NCBI GenBank assembly: GCA_020638955.1
Contig: JACKHO010000001.1
Location: 1,109,216 to 1,173,215 of the forward strand
Origin: Planctomycetaceae bacterium
GTDB lineage: Bacteria > Planctomycetota > Planctomycetia > Planctomycetales > Planctomycetaceae
Direction: 5' to 3'
DNA length: 64,000 nt
In this document: piece by piece, positions 8,557 to 18,068 of the stretch
Layout of the letters: the number at the start of each line of letters is the position of its first letter
Position numbering within the stretch: position 1 is the stretch's first letter
The notes under the pieces: generated by a model
What the model saw: the letters and a program-made list of their open reading frames with translations, nothing else
The model's database searches: none
What the model was told of the DNA's origin: nothing
Made by a program: the position numbers and the translations under genes

Positions 8557-9387
8557 ATGCCCCAACACATTGCAGTGACTGACTGCGCCACCCTGGATGC
8601 GAATGCCGAACTGGATTCGCTCACTCAGTCACTCGCGCCTGACGAATGGGGAATTGTGCCTGTCGGTCGCAGCGGAGCACTCTTGTGGAACCGAGTTGCT
8701 CCCGAATTTTCTAGATTGCTCGCATCCCCCACGCAAAATGCAGTCGTCCTTGTGCCCTCTGGGGTCTCAGCTTCGATTTCCGAACTATGGGATGCCATTT
8801 GTGCGGCCGATCCAACCAGCATTCGAGTACTTAACTCTGAAGTGTTGGCGAAACAGGACAACCTTTCGTGGCTCCCATCGCTCGCGCCACGGAAATCAGT
8901 GAGCGTGCCACAAGGCGTGCGTAGTACATTTCAGTCCCTGTCACTCGGGAATTCAGCAGAGGCCAAAGCAGTTCGTGCAGGCGTGCTGCAGTTCTGGGAT
9001 CAACTGGAGCCGAGCCACCAGCAGTCACAGGCCGTGGAAGGGAAAGGGCGTCGTCGCGCACCCGACTACTGGCACGCCATTATGCATCGCCGCGAGCCCG
9101 ACTACGGCAACTCGAAGTACTGGTTCCGTCGCGTCGGACGCCACGACCTGTTCCTCGACCTGGCTGAAGAAGCGTCGGGCATTCTTGACTGCTCGTCGGA
9201 CAACGCGGCTGAGGAATGGGCTCACGATTTAGTTGACGGCGGCTGGGATGCGTTCGAGTTTGTGGACTTCTGCCAAGAGACCGCTGGCAACGAAGACAGC
9301 CCACTCAGCGTGGCGGCTCGTGAAATCCAGTTAACGGAAATGATTCTGCTGTTCGCGGCAACGTTGGAAGATTTGAACGCGGTTTAA
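8557..9387 (+). CDS. Hypothetical protein with conserved HAIMHRREPDY segment
   Basis: 276 residues from the ATG at 8557. The C-terminal half contains YWHAIMHRREPDYGNSKYWF and GRHDLFLDLAEEA, a His/Tyr/Trp-rich signature that looks conserved and possibly catalytic. The N-terminal half (residues 1-120) has no motif I recognise. No signal peptide or membrane helix, so probably cytoplasmic. It lies 46 bases after the ABC permease and 31 bases before an S4-domain gene, all on the plus strand. Function unknown. Confidence 0.7.
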   Translation: MPQHIAVTDCATLDANAELDSLTQSLAPDEWGIVPVGRSGALLWNRVAPEFSRLLASPTQNAVVLVPSGVSASISELWDAICAADPTSIRVLNSEVLAKQDNLSWLPSLAPRKSVSVPQGVRSTFQSLSLGNSAEAKAVRAGVLQFWDQLEPSHQQSQAVEGKGRRRAPDYWHAIMHRREPDYGNSKYWFRRVGRHDLFLDLAEEASGILDCSSDNAAEEWAHDLVDGGWDAFEFVDFCQETAGNEDSPLSVAAREIQLTEMILLFAATLEDLNAV

Positions 9388-9418
9388 GTCACACAATTCT
9401 CTTTTGGCCAGTACTCCC

Positions 9419-9658
9419 ATGCATGACGATGATGAACCTTCATCGCAATCAAAACGCGAACCATTGCGGCTCGATCAGTTCCTTAAGCTGACCGGCATTG
9501 CTGCCACCGGCGGGCATGCCAAAGTCATGATTCAGGAGGGCATTGTCCTCGTCAATGGGAAAGTCGAACTTCGCCGCCGCCGAAAGCTGGCCAAGGGGGA
9601 TGTCATCAGCCTTGATGGGGAAGAATTTTCACCGGACGAATTCCTCGAAAGCGAATGA
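9419..9658 (+). CDS. S4-domain RNA-binding protein (YbcJ-like)
   Basis: 79 residues from the ATG at 9419 (an in-frame TTG at 9404 is a poorer start). The core is a single S4 fold: LRLDQFLKLTGIAATGGHAK, then EGIVLVNGKVELRRRRKL and GDVISLDGEEF. Stand-alone S4 proteins of this size bind structured RNA or ribosomal subunits. The acidic tail and head are variable. Function beyond RNA binding is not established. Confidence 0.85.
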   Translation: MHDDDEPSSQSKREPLRLDQFLKLTGIAATGGHAKVMIQEGIVLVNGKVELRRRRKLAKGDVISLDGEEFSPDEFLESE

Positions 9659-9751
9659 GCGAAACCGCGATTCACGTGGAAGCTGGTGAGGTCCGTGTGC
9701 TAACATAAAGTCTCGCAAATCCTTCCGCATGACTTCCTCAGTCGAATTGTG

Positions 9752-12700
9752 ATGAGTCGCAGCTTTCAAACTCTGACGTTCCTGTTGTTCCTGGTCAGCG
9801 TCTCCCGCGCCGATGTCGATTATGTGCGCGACATCAAACCGTTGATGGAAGATCGCTGCAATTATTGTCACGGCGCGAGTGACCAGAAGGCCGGTTTGCG
9901 AACGGACGCGGGAACTATGCTGCGTCAAGGCGGCGACCGAGGTGTGGGCGTTGTGGAGGGAAAAAGCAGCGAAAGCTTGTTGTTGCAGGCGATTACCGGT
10001 AAAGCCGAATTTGCCCGCATGCCACTGGATGATGATCCTCTCTCTGATGAGGAAATTGCCCTCATCAGAGAATGGATTGACAGCGGAGCGAAGTTTCCCG
10101 ATGACGAAGAAATCCTGCCTGCCGAGAAAGTCACCACGGATCACTGGGCGTTTCTTCCCCTCGAACGCCCTGAGCCACCCGCAATTGCGAATGAGTTCAT
10201 ACGAACTCCCGTCGACGCCTTTGTGCTGTCGCGATTGAAGGAAAGCAGCCTGAAGCCTTCTCCAGAAGCGCCGCGTCAGGTACTTATTCGTCGGCTTTAC
10301 CTGGATTTGCTCGGGGTGCTCCCATCGCCTGAGGAAGCGGAAGAGTTCTGCACGAGCGAGTCACCGACTGCCTACGAAGAACTCGTCGACCGCCTGCTGG
10401 CTTCGCCGTATTACGGAGAACGTTGGGGACGCCACTGGCTCGATGCCGCCCGTTACGCCGACTCGAACGGATTCACCATTGATGGCCCACGCGACATGTG
10501 GAAATACCGCGACTGGGTCATTTCGTCCATGAATGAGGATATGCCATTCGATCAGTTCACCGTCGAACAACTGGCCGGAGATATGCTGGAGAATCCGACC
10601 GTCGACCAGCGGGTCGCGACGGGATTTCACAGGAACACGCTGGCGAATGAGGAAGGCGGAACTGATGACGAGCAGTTCCGCAACGAAGCTTTGGTCGACC
10701 GTGTCAACACGACCGGAACTGTCTGGCTGGGACTGACCATTGGATGCAGTCAATGTCACGACCATAAGTACGATCCCATCAGTCAGCGCGACTACTACCG
10801 ACTGTTTGCGATTTTCAACAACACCGCCGACAACAACGACGCGCGGGGGCAGGCTCCGAAAATCTCATTGCCCACAGCCGAACAAGCAGCGCGACAGACA
10901 GAACTGCAGGTACAGTTGAAGGTTGGCAAGCAGTTTCAGGCGGAACGGGAAAAGGAACTAAAGGGCAAACAGGCTGAGTGGATTGAGTCACTGGGGATGG
11001 TTGTCGCACCACCGGCATGGACGGTGACCAATGGAAATGCGGTGTCCACTGACGGGCAGACACTCGAAGCGATTGGCGAGGGCGCATTTGTGGTCCGTGC
11101 CGAGACGCGTCCGCAACATGACACATATCAAATCAAATTTGAAATTCCCGAGGGACAAAAAATCTCGGCAATCCGACTGGAAACATTGACCCACGACTCG
11201 CTGCCCGGTAAGGGGCCAGGAACTGCTGGTAATGGGAATTTCGTATTGTCAGGCGTGCGCCTGAAAGATTCGAACGGCAAACAGCTTGGCTGGTCACGGG
11301 CCGAGGCCGATCATTCTCAAAAGGGATACGACGTTTCGGGAGCCATCGACGACGACGTGAAAACCGGCTGGGCAATTAATGTCGAAAAAGGTTCAATGAA
11401 TGTTCCTCGGACTGCAGTCTTCGTATTGTCGGAGACCGCATCAGCAGGGAAGTTCACGTTTGAAATGGAGCAGCGGTGCCCGCCAAATTCTCAGTATCTC
11501 ATTGGAAGCTTTCGGGTCTCGTACACGGCCAACGCTGTTCCCGTTGACTCCCTTGATGACGAATTGAAATCCATTCTGGCCATTGCTGAAGGTGAACGAT
11601 CCGACAAGCAGCGCGCCAAACTGGACGAGTTTCAACGAAAAGGGGATGCGGCCTGGGTAAAGCAGGACAAAGTTGTTCGCGAACTTCAAGGTGCTCTCGA
11701 CACACTCAACAGAAGCATTCCGACCAGTTTGGTCATGGAGGAACTTCCCGAGCCGCGCGAGACGTTTATCCAAATCCGTGGCGACTTCTTGTCGCACGGT
11801 GCACGGGTCACGCCGGGAATTCCTGCCGTATTCGAAACTGACGAAGCCGATCACAAGACACGGCTTGATTTCGCGCGCTGGCTCGTGAGTGACAATCAAC
11901 CGCTCACGGCGCGTGTCACGGTAAACCGAGTCTGGCAGCGACTCTTTGGTCGCGGTCTGGTGGAGACCGATAACGACTTTGGGCTTCAGGGAACGCCCCC
12001 TTCGCATCCGGAGTTGCTCGACTGGCTCTCCAGTGAGTTCATGCGACAGGAATGGAGTTTGAAGGAACTGAAACGGACCATTGTTCTGTCGAGTGTCTAC
12101 CGTCAAAGCTCACGGTCCCGCAAAGATCTTGAAACTGCTGATCCTCGTAACCTACTGTTAGGACGCCAGAACCGGGTGCGGCTCGATGCAGAAATCATCC
12201 GTGACGCCGCGCTCACGTCGAGTGGTCGTCTCACCAGCGTGTTGTACGGCCCGCCAGTGCATCCTCCGCAGCCGGAAGGGATTTATGTGCTCACACAGAA
12301 CAAGAAGAACTGGCCCGACGAAAAGGGACCGAACCGATATCGCCGCAGTCTGTATACGTACTTCTGGCGGTCGAGTCCGCATCCGATGTTTCCCACGTTC
12401 GACGCCCCGGATGCCACGACCACCTGCACCCGTCGAAATCGATCAAATACGCCTTTGCAGGCACTGACACTCGCGAACGATCGCGGCTTCGTCGAACTCG
12501 CACAGGGATTCGCACACCGCGTTCTGACCAATGCGTCCGACAACGACGCAGATCGCATCCGATATGCGTTTGACGTCGCACTGTGTCGGGAACCCTCCGA
12601 TGCAGAATTACAGCGTCTGCAGGAAATGCTCAGTACCGCTCGAGCCTACTTCGAAACGAATGACGAGGTCGCTCGTGAGGCAGCGGGAAATCAGGTCGGG

Positions 12701-12790
12701 AGTGCCCCAGATGAATTGGCGGAGACGGCCGCATGGTCGTCGGTTTGCCGGGTTCTACTCAACCTTGATGAGTTTTACACACGCGAATAG
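9752..12790 (+). CDS. PSCyt1-DUF1549-DUF1553 secreted protein
   Basis: About 1012 residues from the ATG at 9752 (a GTG sits directly before it). A signal peptide (SFQTLTFLLFLVSVSRA) is followed by a planctomycete cytochrome c domain with one heme site, C36-N-Y-C-H40. DUF1549 follows (GERWGRHWLDAARYADSNG, CSQCHDHKYDPIS). A beta-sandwich-like insert covers roughly residues 410-590, with the look of a carbohydrate-binding discoidin-type fold. DUF1553 closes the protein (TRVWQRLFGRGL-type motif, LNLDEF near the end). The family is abundant in planctomycetes and thought to work on polysaccharides or in extracytoplasmic redox, but no activity is proven. Unlike the copy at 46241 it has no DUF1501 neighbour. 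Confidence 0.92.
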   Translation: MSRSFQTLTFLLFLVSVSRADVDYVRDIKPLMEDRCNYCHGASDQKAGLRTDAGTMLRQGGDRGVGVVEGKSSESLLLQAITGKAEFARMPLDDDPLSDEEIALIREWIDSGAKFPDDEEILPAEKVTTDHWAFLPLERPEPPAIANEFIRTPVDAFVLSRLKESSLKPSPEAPRQVLIRRLYLDLLGVLPSPEEAEEFCTSESPTAYEELVDRLLASPYYGERWGRHWLDAARYADSNGFTIDGPRDMWKYRDWVISSMNEDMPFDQFTVEQLAGDMLENPTVDQRVATGFHRNTLANEEGGTDDEQFRNEALVDRVNTTGTVWLGLTIGCSQCHDHKYDPISQRDYYRLFAIFNNTADNNDARGQAPKISLPTAEQAARQTELQVQLKVGKQFQAEREKELKGKQAEWIESLGMVVAPPAWTVTNGNAVSTDGQTLEAIGEGAFVVRAETRPQHDTYQIKFEIPEGQKISAIRLETLTHDSLPGKGPGTAGNGNFVLSGVRLKDSNGKQLGWSRAEADHSQKGYDVSGAIDDDVKTGWAINVEKGSMNVPRTAVFVLSETASAGKFTFEMEQRCPPNSQYLIGSFRVSYTANAVPVDSLDDELKSILAIAEGERSDKQRAKLDEFQRKGDAAWVKQDKVVRELQGALDTLNRSIPTSLVMEELPEPRETFIQIRGDFLSHGARVTPGIPAVFETDEADHKTRLDFARWLVSDNQPLTARVTVNRVWQRLFGRGLVETDNDFGLQGTPPSHPELLDWLSSEFMRQEWSLKELKRTIVLSSVYRQSSRSRKDLETADPRNLLLGRQNRVRLDAEIIRDAALTSSGRLTSVLYGPPVHPPQPEGIYVLTQNKKNWPDEKGPNRYRRSLYTYFWRSSPHPMFPTFDAPDATTTCTRRNRSNTPLQALTLANDRGFVELAQGFAHRVLTNASDNDADRIRYAFDVALCREPSDAELQRLQEMLSTARAYFETNDEVAREAAGNQVGSAPDELAETAAWSSVCRVLLNLDEFYTRE

Positions 12791-12955
12791 TCCGTCAATC
12801 GTGGCGTAAGATGTAGCGATTGCAGAAATCAGTGCGCGATGGCTGCACTCAATGCCGTGAGGAACCGCTGCATCGGCTTGAAAGCCGCGTGAATCCCGCC
12901 AGCGTAAGTGCTAGTTGGTCGATGCTTCTCTCGTTTTCCAGGGAGGGGAGTAACT

Positions 12956-14242
12956 ATGCGGAATTTCTGCGCTGTCACGTTCGTTTGTGTGCTGGTAACG
13001 CAATCAACCAGTTATGGGCAAGGATTTGTGCTTTCGGGGCTGGGGGCGACGAATCGCTCGATGGCGGGAGCAGGCACGGCCGCACCACTCGATGCCATTG
13101 GTGCACTGCATTGGAATCCGGCCTCGATTACTGCACTTCCGCAGTCGCGTTTTGATGTCTCCGCTGAGGCGGTGTTTAACCGAAACGAAGTAGAGTCACG
13201 CGTTGGCATTGGTACACCGTTTGAATTCGGCGGGGTCACCAGCAGCGACAACGGCGCGGCGGTGTTACCGGCCATTGGTACGGTCATCCATGATCCGAAT
13301 TCCATCTTCACCTATGGGCTTGGGCTGAACACCATTGGTGGCTTCTCCGTTAACTTTCCCGGCGATCCCACCAATCCCGTACTCGCTCCACCTGCTGTCG
13401 GCGGCCTCGGAGCGGCCTACTCCCGGTTTGGTGTCGTCCAGGTCGCACCTACAATTTCCGCGCAGGTGACCGAGCGACTCTCAATTGGTATTGCTCCGAC
13501 CATTAACATTGCTGAAGCACAGGCTCGTCCCTTTCCCTTCTCGGCACCCAATGACGCCAACGGCGATACGGTGCTTTCGTATCCGGTGGGAATTGGCGCA
13601 CAGCCGACCTGGGGACTCGGTGTACAAGTGGGAGCATTCTACGAGGCAGAAAACTGGTCGATGGGCATGTCCGTGAAATCCCCGCAGTGGTTCCAGAGTT
13701 TCAAGATCAATGCCGAGGACGAACTCGGACTACCAACGCCGGTTAACGTCGATTTGTCCTACCCGCTCATTGTCTCGTGGGGCGTGGCTACGAAACCAAT
13801 GGAACGACTCCTCCTCGCCCTCGATGTCCGTTACGTCGACTTCGCCTCGACCAAGTTGTTCGGTAGTTCCGCAGCATTCGGGGCAGATGGATCGGTAACT
13901 GGGTTGGGATGGAAAAGCGTTTTCTTTGTGGCGCTGGGGGCACAGTACGAATTGACTGACCGCATTCGCCTGCGAGGAGGATACTCGTACAGCCAGAACC
14001 CCATTTCGAACCAGGATGCCATGTTCAGCATTCAGGCTCCGGCACCATACCAGCACTTGACCGGTCTGGGAGCGAGCGTGGACGTTACAGACAATTTGGA
14101 ATTCACACTTACTTGGGTGCATGCCTTTGAGAACAGCGTCACCGGGCCGATTGTCACTCCGGCAGGTCCGATGCCGCTCAGCATGGTTCGGGTCGGCCAG
14201 GAAGTCGACAGTGCGGTTATGGCCGTCAGCTATACGTTCTGA
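12956..14242 (+). CDS. FadL/OmpP1-family outer-membrane transporter
   Basis: 428 residues from the ATG at 12956, preceded by a strong purine-rich GGGAGGGGAG site. The signal peptide is followed by the FadL-type N-terminus: GLGATNRSMAGAGTAAPLDA and ALHWNPASITALPQSRFD, the equivalent of the NPAG motif in fatty-acid porins. The rest alternates hydrophobic and polar residues as in a beta-barrel and ends in an aromatic residue (AVSYTF), a common outer-membrane signal. Expected to move hydrophobic compounds across the outer membrane. Monocistronic, convergent with the glycosyltransferase. Confidence 0.85.
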   Translation: MRNFCAVTFVCVLVTQSTSYGQGFVLSGLGATNRSMAGAGTAAPLDAIGALHWNPASITALPQSRFDVSAEAVFNRNEVESRVGIGTPFEFGGVTSSDNGAAVLPAIGTVIHDPNSIFTYGLGLNTIGGFSVNFPGDPTNPVLAPPAVGGLGAAYSRFGVVQVAPTISAQVTERLSIGIAPTINIAEAQARPFPFSAPNDANGDTVLSYPVGIGAQPTWGLGVQVGAFYEAENWSMGMSVKSPQWFQSFKINAEDELGLPTPVNVDLSYPLIVSWGVATKPMERLLLALDVRYVDFASTKLFGSSAAFGADGSVTGLGWKSVFFVALGAQYELTDRIRLRGGYSYSQNPISNQDAMFSIQAPAPYQHLTGLGASVDVTDNLEFTLTWVHAFENSVTGPIVTPAGPMPLSMVRVGQEVDSAVMAVSYTF

Positions 14243-14271
14243 CGTGGATCAGTGATGCCTGTGGACTACCT

Positions 14272-15561
14272 TCACGTTCGCCTCCCCTGCATGAAGTCGT
14301 CGAGTGTCTGCATTGTGGCTCTGGCTGCAACTTCCGCGGAGTGTCGATCGCGAACCCCCTGCCAGCCGCGCTGGGCATGTTCAAATCGAACCGAGTGTTC
14401 AGCCAGTTCTTCCAAGGTCTTCGACAAGTGAAGTGGGTCACGCGGCGTGAAGAGTTTTCCCCCCGATGTTGCTTCCAATAATTCCGGGAAAGCTCCGTGC
14501 GCCGGCTGCACGACGGGAACGCCGTTGGCCATGGCTTCGAGTACGTAAATCCCTTTGGGCTCAAGGAAATCTGTCGGTACGCAGAGCACGTCAATCGATT
14601 TGAGGAACTCTACCTTCCCTTCGTGATCCGGCGGGCTGCCGATGTACGCATCCTCGATGCCAATTCCCCGCAATGTCTCCGTGACGTGGTTCAGGTAATC
14701 CTGATGTTGTGGCGGCAGAAATCCACCAATCCGCAAGTTGGCATGGGGGACGCGTTTTCGTAAATCGACGAACGCCTCGGCCAGGTGGTGCAGCCCCTTC
14801 TCAGGAGCAATGCGAGCGAAATAGCCGACTGTGAATTCGTTTTCTACTGGCGGCTTTGGTTGACCGGTGTGACCAGTCAGATCAATCCCGAGCGGCAGCA
14901 TGCGAAACTTCTCCGTGGGGAGTTTCAGATAGTCCGCGATGTAATTCTGATAGAACCGTGAGTGCGTGAGGAATCCGTCGAAGCCAACCGAATTCTGCGA
15001 GATAAGTTCAATGGCTTTATGTCGAATGTCGTTGGGAAGTCCATCAAGAAAAATGTCATCCCCCTGCAGCGTGCAGAGAAGTACACCGCCAAAATGCTCC
15101 CGGAGTTGTTCGACAACACCAGAGAGCAACGCATTACTGAAAATGACGACGTCGGGCTGAAGCTCTTCGGCAATGTAACTCGCCAGTTCGGCACCGGCCT
15201 GGCGATGCGGACCATGTGCTCCGGTGAGCATGGAGAGGGTCAAATCGCCCAGCTCTTTGGCGTCATTGCTGACGGCCATGCTCGTCGCCCAGCGAATGAC
15301 AGCAGGATGATCGACCCAGCGCTGCATGAAACGCGGCAGGTAGCGCCACATTTTCCAGCGGCTGTTCAAATAGACATTGAGCCCGCCAAAAAACACGCGG
15401 TTCAGGCTCGCGTTCTCTTCGTCCACGCGAATGGGTGTGTAGGTGGGAATGAGAGTGACGTCGGCACCTTGAGCAATGAGCGACCGGGCCAGCGTGTTGT
15501 CCTGCATGCACGAACCGCAAAACATTCCGGCACCACCGGCGGTGACCAAAGCGATCCGCAT
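14272..15561 (-). CDS. GT4-family glycosyltransferase
   Basis: 429 residues. The N-terminal Rossmann half starts MRIALVTAGGAGMFCGSCMQ with GADVTLIPTYTPI, like glycogen-synthase/GT4 enzymes. The C-terminal donor-binding half has FARIAPEKGLHHLAEAF and the E-x7-E pattern in PKGIYVLEAMANGVPVVQPA. GT4 enzymes are retaining transferases that use nucleotide sugars. Acceptor and sugar cannot be told from sequence. No neighbouring polysaccharide genes, so it is probably a stand-alone metabolic or envelope enzyme. Confidence 0.88.
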   Translation of the reverse strand: MRIALVTAGGAGMFCGSCMQDNTLARSLIAQGADVTLIPTYTPIRVDEENASLNRVFFGGLNVYLNSRWKMWRYLPRFMQRWVDHPAVIRWATSMAVSNDAKELGDLTLSMLTGAHGPHRQAGAELASYIAEELQPDVVIFSNALLSGVVEQLREHFGGVLLCTLQGDDIFLDGLPNDIRHKAIELISQNSVGFDGFLTHSRFYQNYIADYLKLPTEKFRMLPLGIDLTGHTGQPKPPVENEFTVGYFARIAPEKGLHHLAEAFVDLRKRVPHANLRIGGFLPPQHQDYLNHVTETLRGIGIEDAYIGSPPDHEGKVEFLKSIDVLCVPTDFLEPKGIYVLEAMANGVPVVQPAHGAFPELLEATSGGKLFTPRDPLHLSKTLEELAEHSVRFEHAQRGWQGVRDRHSAEVAARATMQTLDDFMQGRRT

Positions 15562-15692
15562 TGTTTCATGCTCCTCTCAGCAGGGGGGCCAAACCTTGTC
15601 GAGGAAATTGTAGGGATACATACCGAAACTGCACAGAAGGGCGTTCTCAAGAGATAGAGAATTGCCCCGTCGCTAAGAACGGATTCCCCTGT

Positions 15693-15736
15693 GAAAACAA
15701 AAATGGCGAAGATGCCCTGTGAGCATCCTCGCCATT
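15693..15736 (-). terminator. Rho-independent terminator of pgk
   Basis: On the minus strand, 30 bases after the pgk stop, a 14-base stem with one mismatch (15723-15736 with 15702-15715) closes a 7-base loop and is followed by a T-rich run (TTTTGTTTTC). This is the clearest intrinsic terminator in the window and separates pgk from the downstream glycosyltransferase gene. Confidence 0.85.
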
Positions 15737-15765
15737 GTCCTGAATCAGCATTCGATTCGTGGAAA

Positions 15766-16947
15766 CTAATTCTCGTCAAGGCAGTCGACGGCTTTGAACG
15801 GTTTGCCTTCGAGCATTTCGAGGCTGGCTCCGCCGCCGGTGCTGACATGTGAAACGCGGTCTGCGAATCCCAGTTGCTGAATGGCGGCAGCACTGTCACC
15901 ACCACCAATGATGCTGACGGCGTCAGATGCGGCAATAGCTTCAGCAACGGCCTTGGTACCGGCATCGAATGGAGGAAGTTCAAACACGCCCATCGGGCCG
16001 TTCCAGACCACGGTTTTCGCGGTCTTCACAATTTCCGCAAACATCTTCGCCGTCTCGGGACCGATGTCCAAACCTTCGAAACCGTCGGGGATTTCACCGG
16101 CCTTCACAACGACTTTGTTGCAGTCGCTGCTGAAGTCGTCGCCGCAGTGTGTGTCGACTGGAAGCACGAGTTTGTCGCCGCCGGTTTCCATCAGTTCTTT
16201 GGCGAGGTCAATTTTGTCGAGCTCGACACGACTCTTGCCGAGCTTGCCCCCCTTGGCCGCGGCAAACGTGTAGGCCATCGCACCGCCAATGAGAACCTTG
16301 TCGCAAATACCGAGCAGGTTCTTGATGACGTTGATTTTGTCCGAGACCTTGGCACCACCCAGAATTGCCACGAATGGTCGTTCAGGATTGTCGATGGCTT
16401 CTTTCAGGTACTTGATTTCCTTGGCAACCAGCAGTCCGACCACCTTCGGCTTGCCATCCATTGCCTTTGGAACGGCATACATCGAAGCGTCGGTGCGATG
16501 GCAGGTGCCAAAGGCATCATTGCAGTAAATGTCGGCGAGGGCGGCCAGTTGGCCGGCGAATTCTTCGCAGCCAGACTTCTCGCCGTCTTCGTAACGCAGA
16601 TTCTGGAGCAGGAGAACGTCACCGTCCTTCAACTCTTTGGCCTTGGCCTGGGAATCGGCTCCGCCGACGTCACAGCTGAACGCGACAGGTTTTTCGAGTA
16701 TTTCCGACAGGCGCTGCGCCACGGGAGCGAGGCTGCAGGAGGCATCATCGCATGACTTGGGACGTCCGAGGTGGCTGCACAGAATAAGCTTGCCGCCGCG
16801 ATCAATGACGGCCTTAATTGACGGAATTGCCATCCGTACGCGGCGGTCGTCGGTAATGACGCAGTTGTCGAGCGGAACATTGAAGTCCACTCGCATGAGC
16901 ACGGTTTTGCCAGATACGTCGATATCGGTGATACTCACCTTGGCCAT
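15766..16947 (-). CDS. pgk: Phosphoglycerate kinase
   Basis: 393 residues, the usual length. It converts 1,3-bisphosphoglycerate and ADP to 3-phosphoglycerate and ATP in glycolysis and gluconeogenesis. Substrate-binding motifs are present: VLMRVDFNVPLD near residues 15-26 and LCSHLGRPK. The nucleotide loop region AILGGAKVSDK and the C-terminal SIIGGGDSAAAIQ are intact. Single gene with its own terminator; the 159-base gap before the divergent prenyltransferase gene must contain both promoters. Confidence 0.97.
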   Translation of the reverse strand: MAKVSITDIDVSGKTVLMRVDFNVPLDNCVITDDRRVRMAIPSIKAVIDRGGKLILCSHLGRPKSCDDASCSLAPVAQRLSEILEKPVAFSCDVGGADSQAKAKELKDGDVLLLQNLRYEDGEKSGCEEFAGQLAALADIYCNDAFGTCHRTDASMYAVPKAMDGKPKVVGLLVAKEIKYLKEAIDNPERPFVAILGGAKVSDKINVIKNLLGICDKVLIGGAMAYTFAAAKGGKLGKSRVELDKIDLAKELMETGGDKLVLPVDTHCGDDFSSDCNKVVVKAGEIPDGFEGLDIGPETAKMFAEIVKTAKTVVWNGPMGVFELPPFDAGTKAVAEAIAASDAVSIIGGGDSAAAIQQLGFADRVSHVSTGGGASLEMLEGKPFKAVDCLDEN

Positions 16948-17106
16948 TGCGGCACCTTCATCTAATCAATGGGGAAACGGGCGATTTCTCTTTCAGGCGG
17001 ACAATTTACGGCACAAGTGTTACGCTGTCGAGCCGATGCATGACGCATCAACAAACAGTGATTGAACGCAGCCGCGAAGTGGCCCCGCGAGTCCGCCGGA
17101 AGAATA

Positions 17107-18042
17107 ATGATGAAAACAGTTTACCAGTATTTGCGGCTCTGTCGGTTCCCGACGGTCTTTACCGCGTTGCCCGATATCCTGATGGGATTCCTGCTGACTC
17201 ATACGGCGCTGGAACCGCTCAGTAAAGTAATTCCACTACTGTTTGCTTCGGCGGGTTTGTATCTCGCCGGGATGGTATTCAACGACTATTTCGATGTCGC
17301 CCAGGACACTCAGGAACGCTCGCAGCGTCCCATTCCCAGTGGAGCTGTGTCTCGGCAATCGGCCTTTATTTTTGGTTCGGTGCTGATGCTCGGCGGTCTG
17401 CTCTGTGCGTGGCTGGCCAGCATGGCGAGCCTGTTAGTTGCACTCATGCTCGCAGCCGCCGTTCTGTTGTACGACGGACCCATGAAACGCACGCCGCTGG
17501 GGCCGCTGTTCATGGGAAGCTGCCGGTTCCTGAATGTCATTCTGGGGGCCAGTGCCGCAGGCATTCGCTTCGGTTCGGCGTGGCAACAACCGCAGCTTTG
17601 GATTGCCGCCTGCATGGGGCTGTACATCGTAGGGGTGACACTCTTCGCGCGGCGTGAGTCGGGAACGAGTTCGAAGTTGTCGCTCGGCGTCGCGCTGCTG
17701 GTTACCCACGTCGGCCTGCTGGGACTGGCGGCGTACATTATGGACTGGACGACATCCCTCGGAATGCTGCTCGGAGCCGGCGGTGTCGAGAAACCCTGGA
17801 CTGTCTTGTTGCTGCTCGGTGCCATCACCTTTACCATCGACCGCAACGCACTCAACGCGCTGCTCGATCCTCAGCCCAGGCACGTCCAGAAAACCGTAGG
17901 CCTCATGCTGCTTTCGGTCATTATGCTGGATGCCATGCTCATCTACTTCAAACTCGGCCCGTCGGGAATGCCGTACGCCATTGGCACCGCGGCACTGATG
18001 GCACCGGCCTTCCTGATGAAGAAGGTCATCCCATTAACGTAA
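17107..18042 (+). CDS. UbiA-family prenyltransferase, EboC-like
   Basis: 311 residues from the ATG at 17107 (a second ATG follows directly). Eight or nine hydrophobic helices. The first prenyl-diphosphate motif is NDYFDVAQD (residues 59-67), followed by RSQRPIPSGAVS; the second loop has LLYDGPMKRTPLGP and MGSCRFLNVILGAS. This combination, with the short start RLCRFPTVFTALPDILMGF, resembles EboC of the eustigmatophyte/bacterial ebo cluster more than UbiA proper. No other ebo gene is adjacent. It would transfer an isoprenoid to an unknown acceptor in the membrane. Confidence 0.85.
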   Translation: MMKTVYQYLRLCRFPTVFTALPDILMGFLLTHTALEPLSKVIPLLFASAGLYLAGMVFNDYFDVAQDTQERSQRPIPSGAVSRQSAFIFGSVLMLGGLLCAWLASMASLLVALMLAAAVLLYDGPMKRTPLGPLFMGSCRFLNVILGASAAGIRFGSAWQQPQLWIAACMGLYIVGVTLFARRESGTSSKLSLGVALLVTHVGLLGLAAYIMDWTTSLGMLLGAGGVEKPWTVLLLLGAITFTIDRNALNALLDPQPRHVQKTVGLMLLSVIMLDAMLIYFKLGPSGMPYAIGTAALMAPAFLMKKVIPLT

Positions 18043-18068
18043 TGCAATTCGTGATATTGTATTCCTTC

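Noticed and set aside
15874..16755. Plus-strand 293-codon frame opposite pgk
   Set aside because: Shadow of pgk in codon structure; no recognisable motif.
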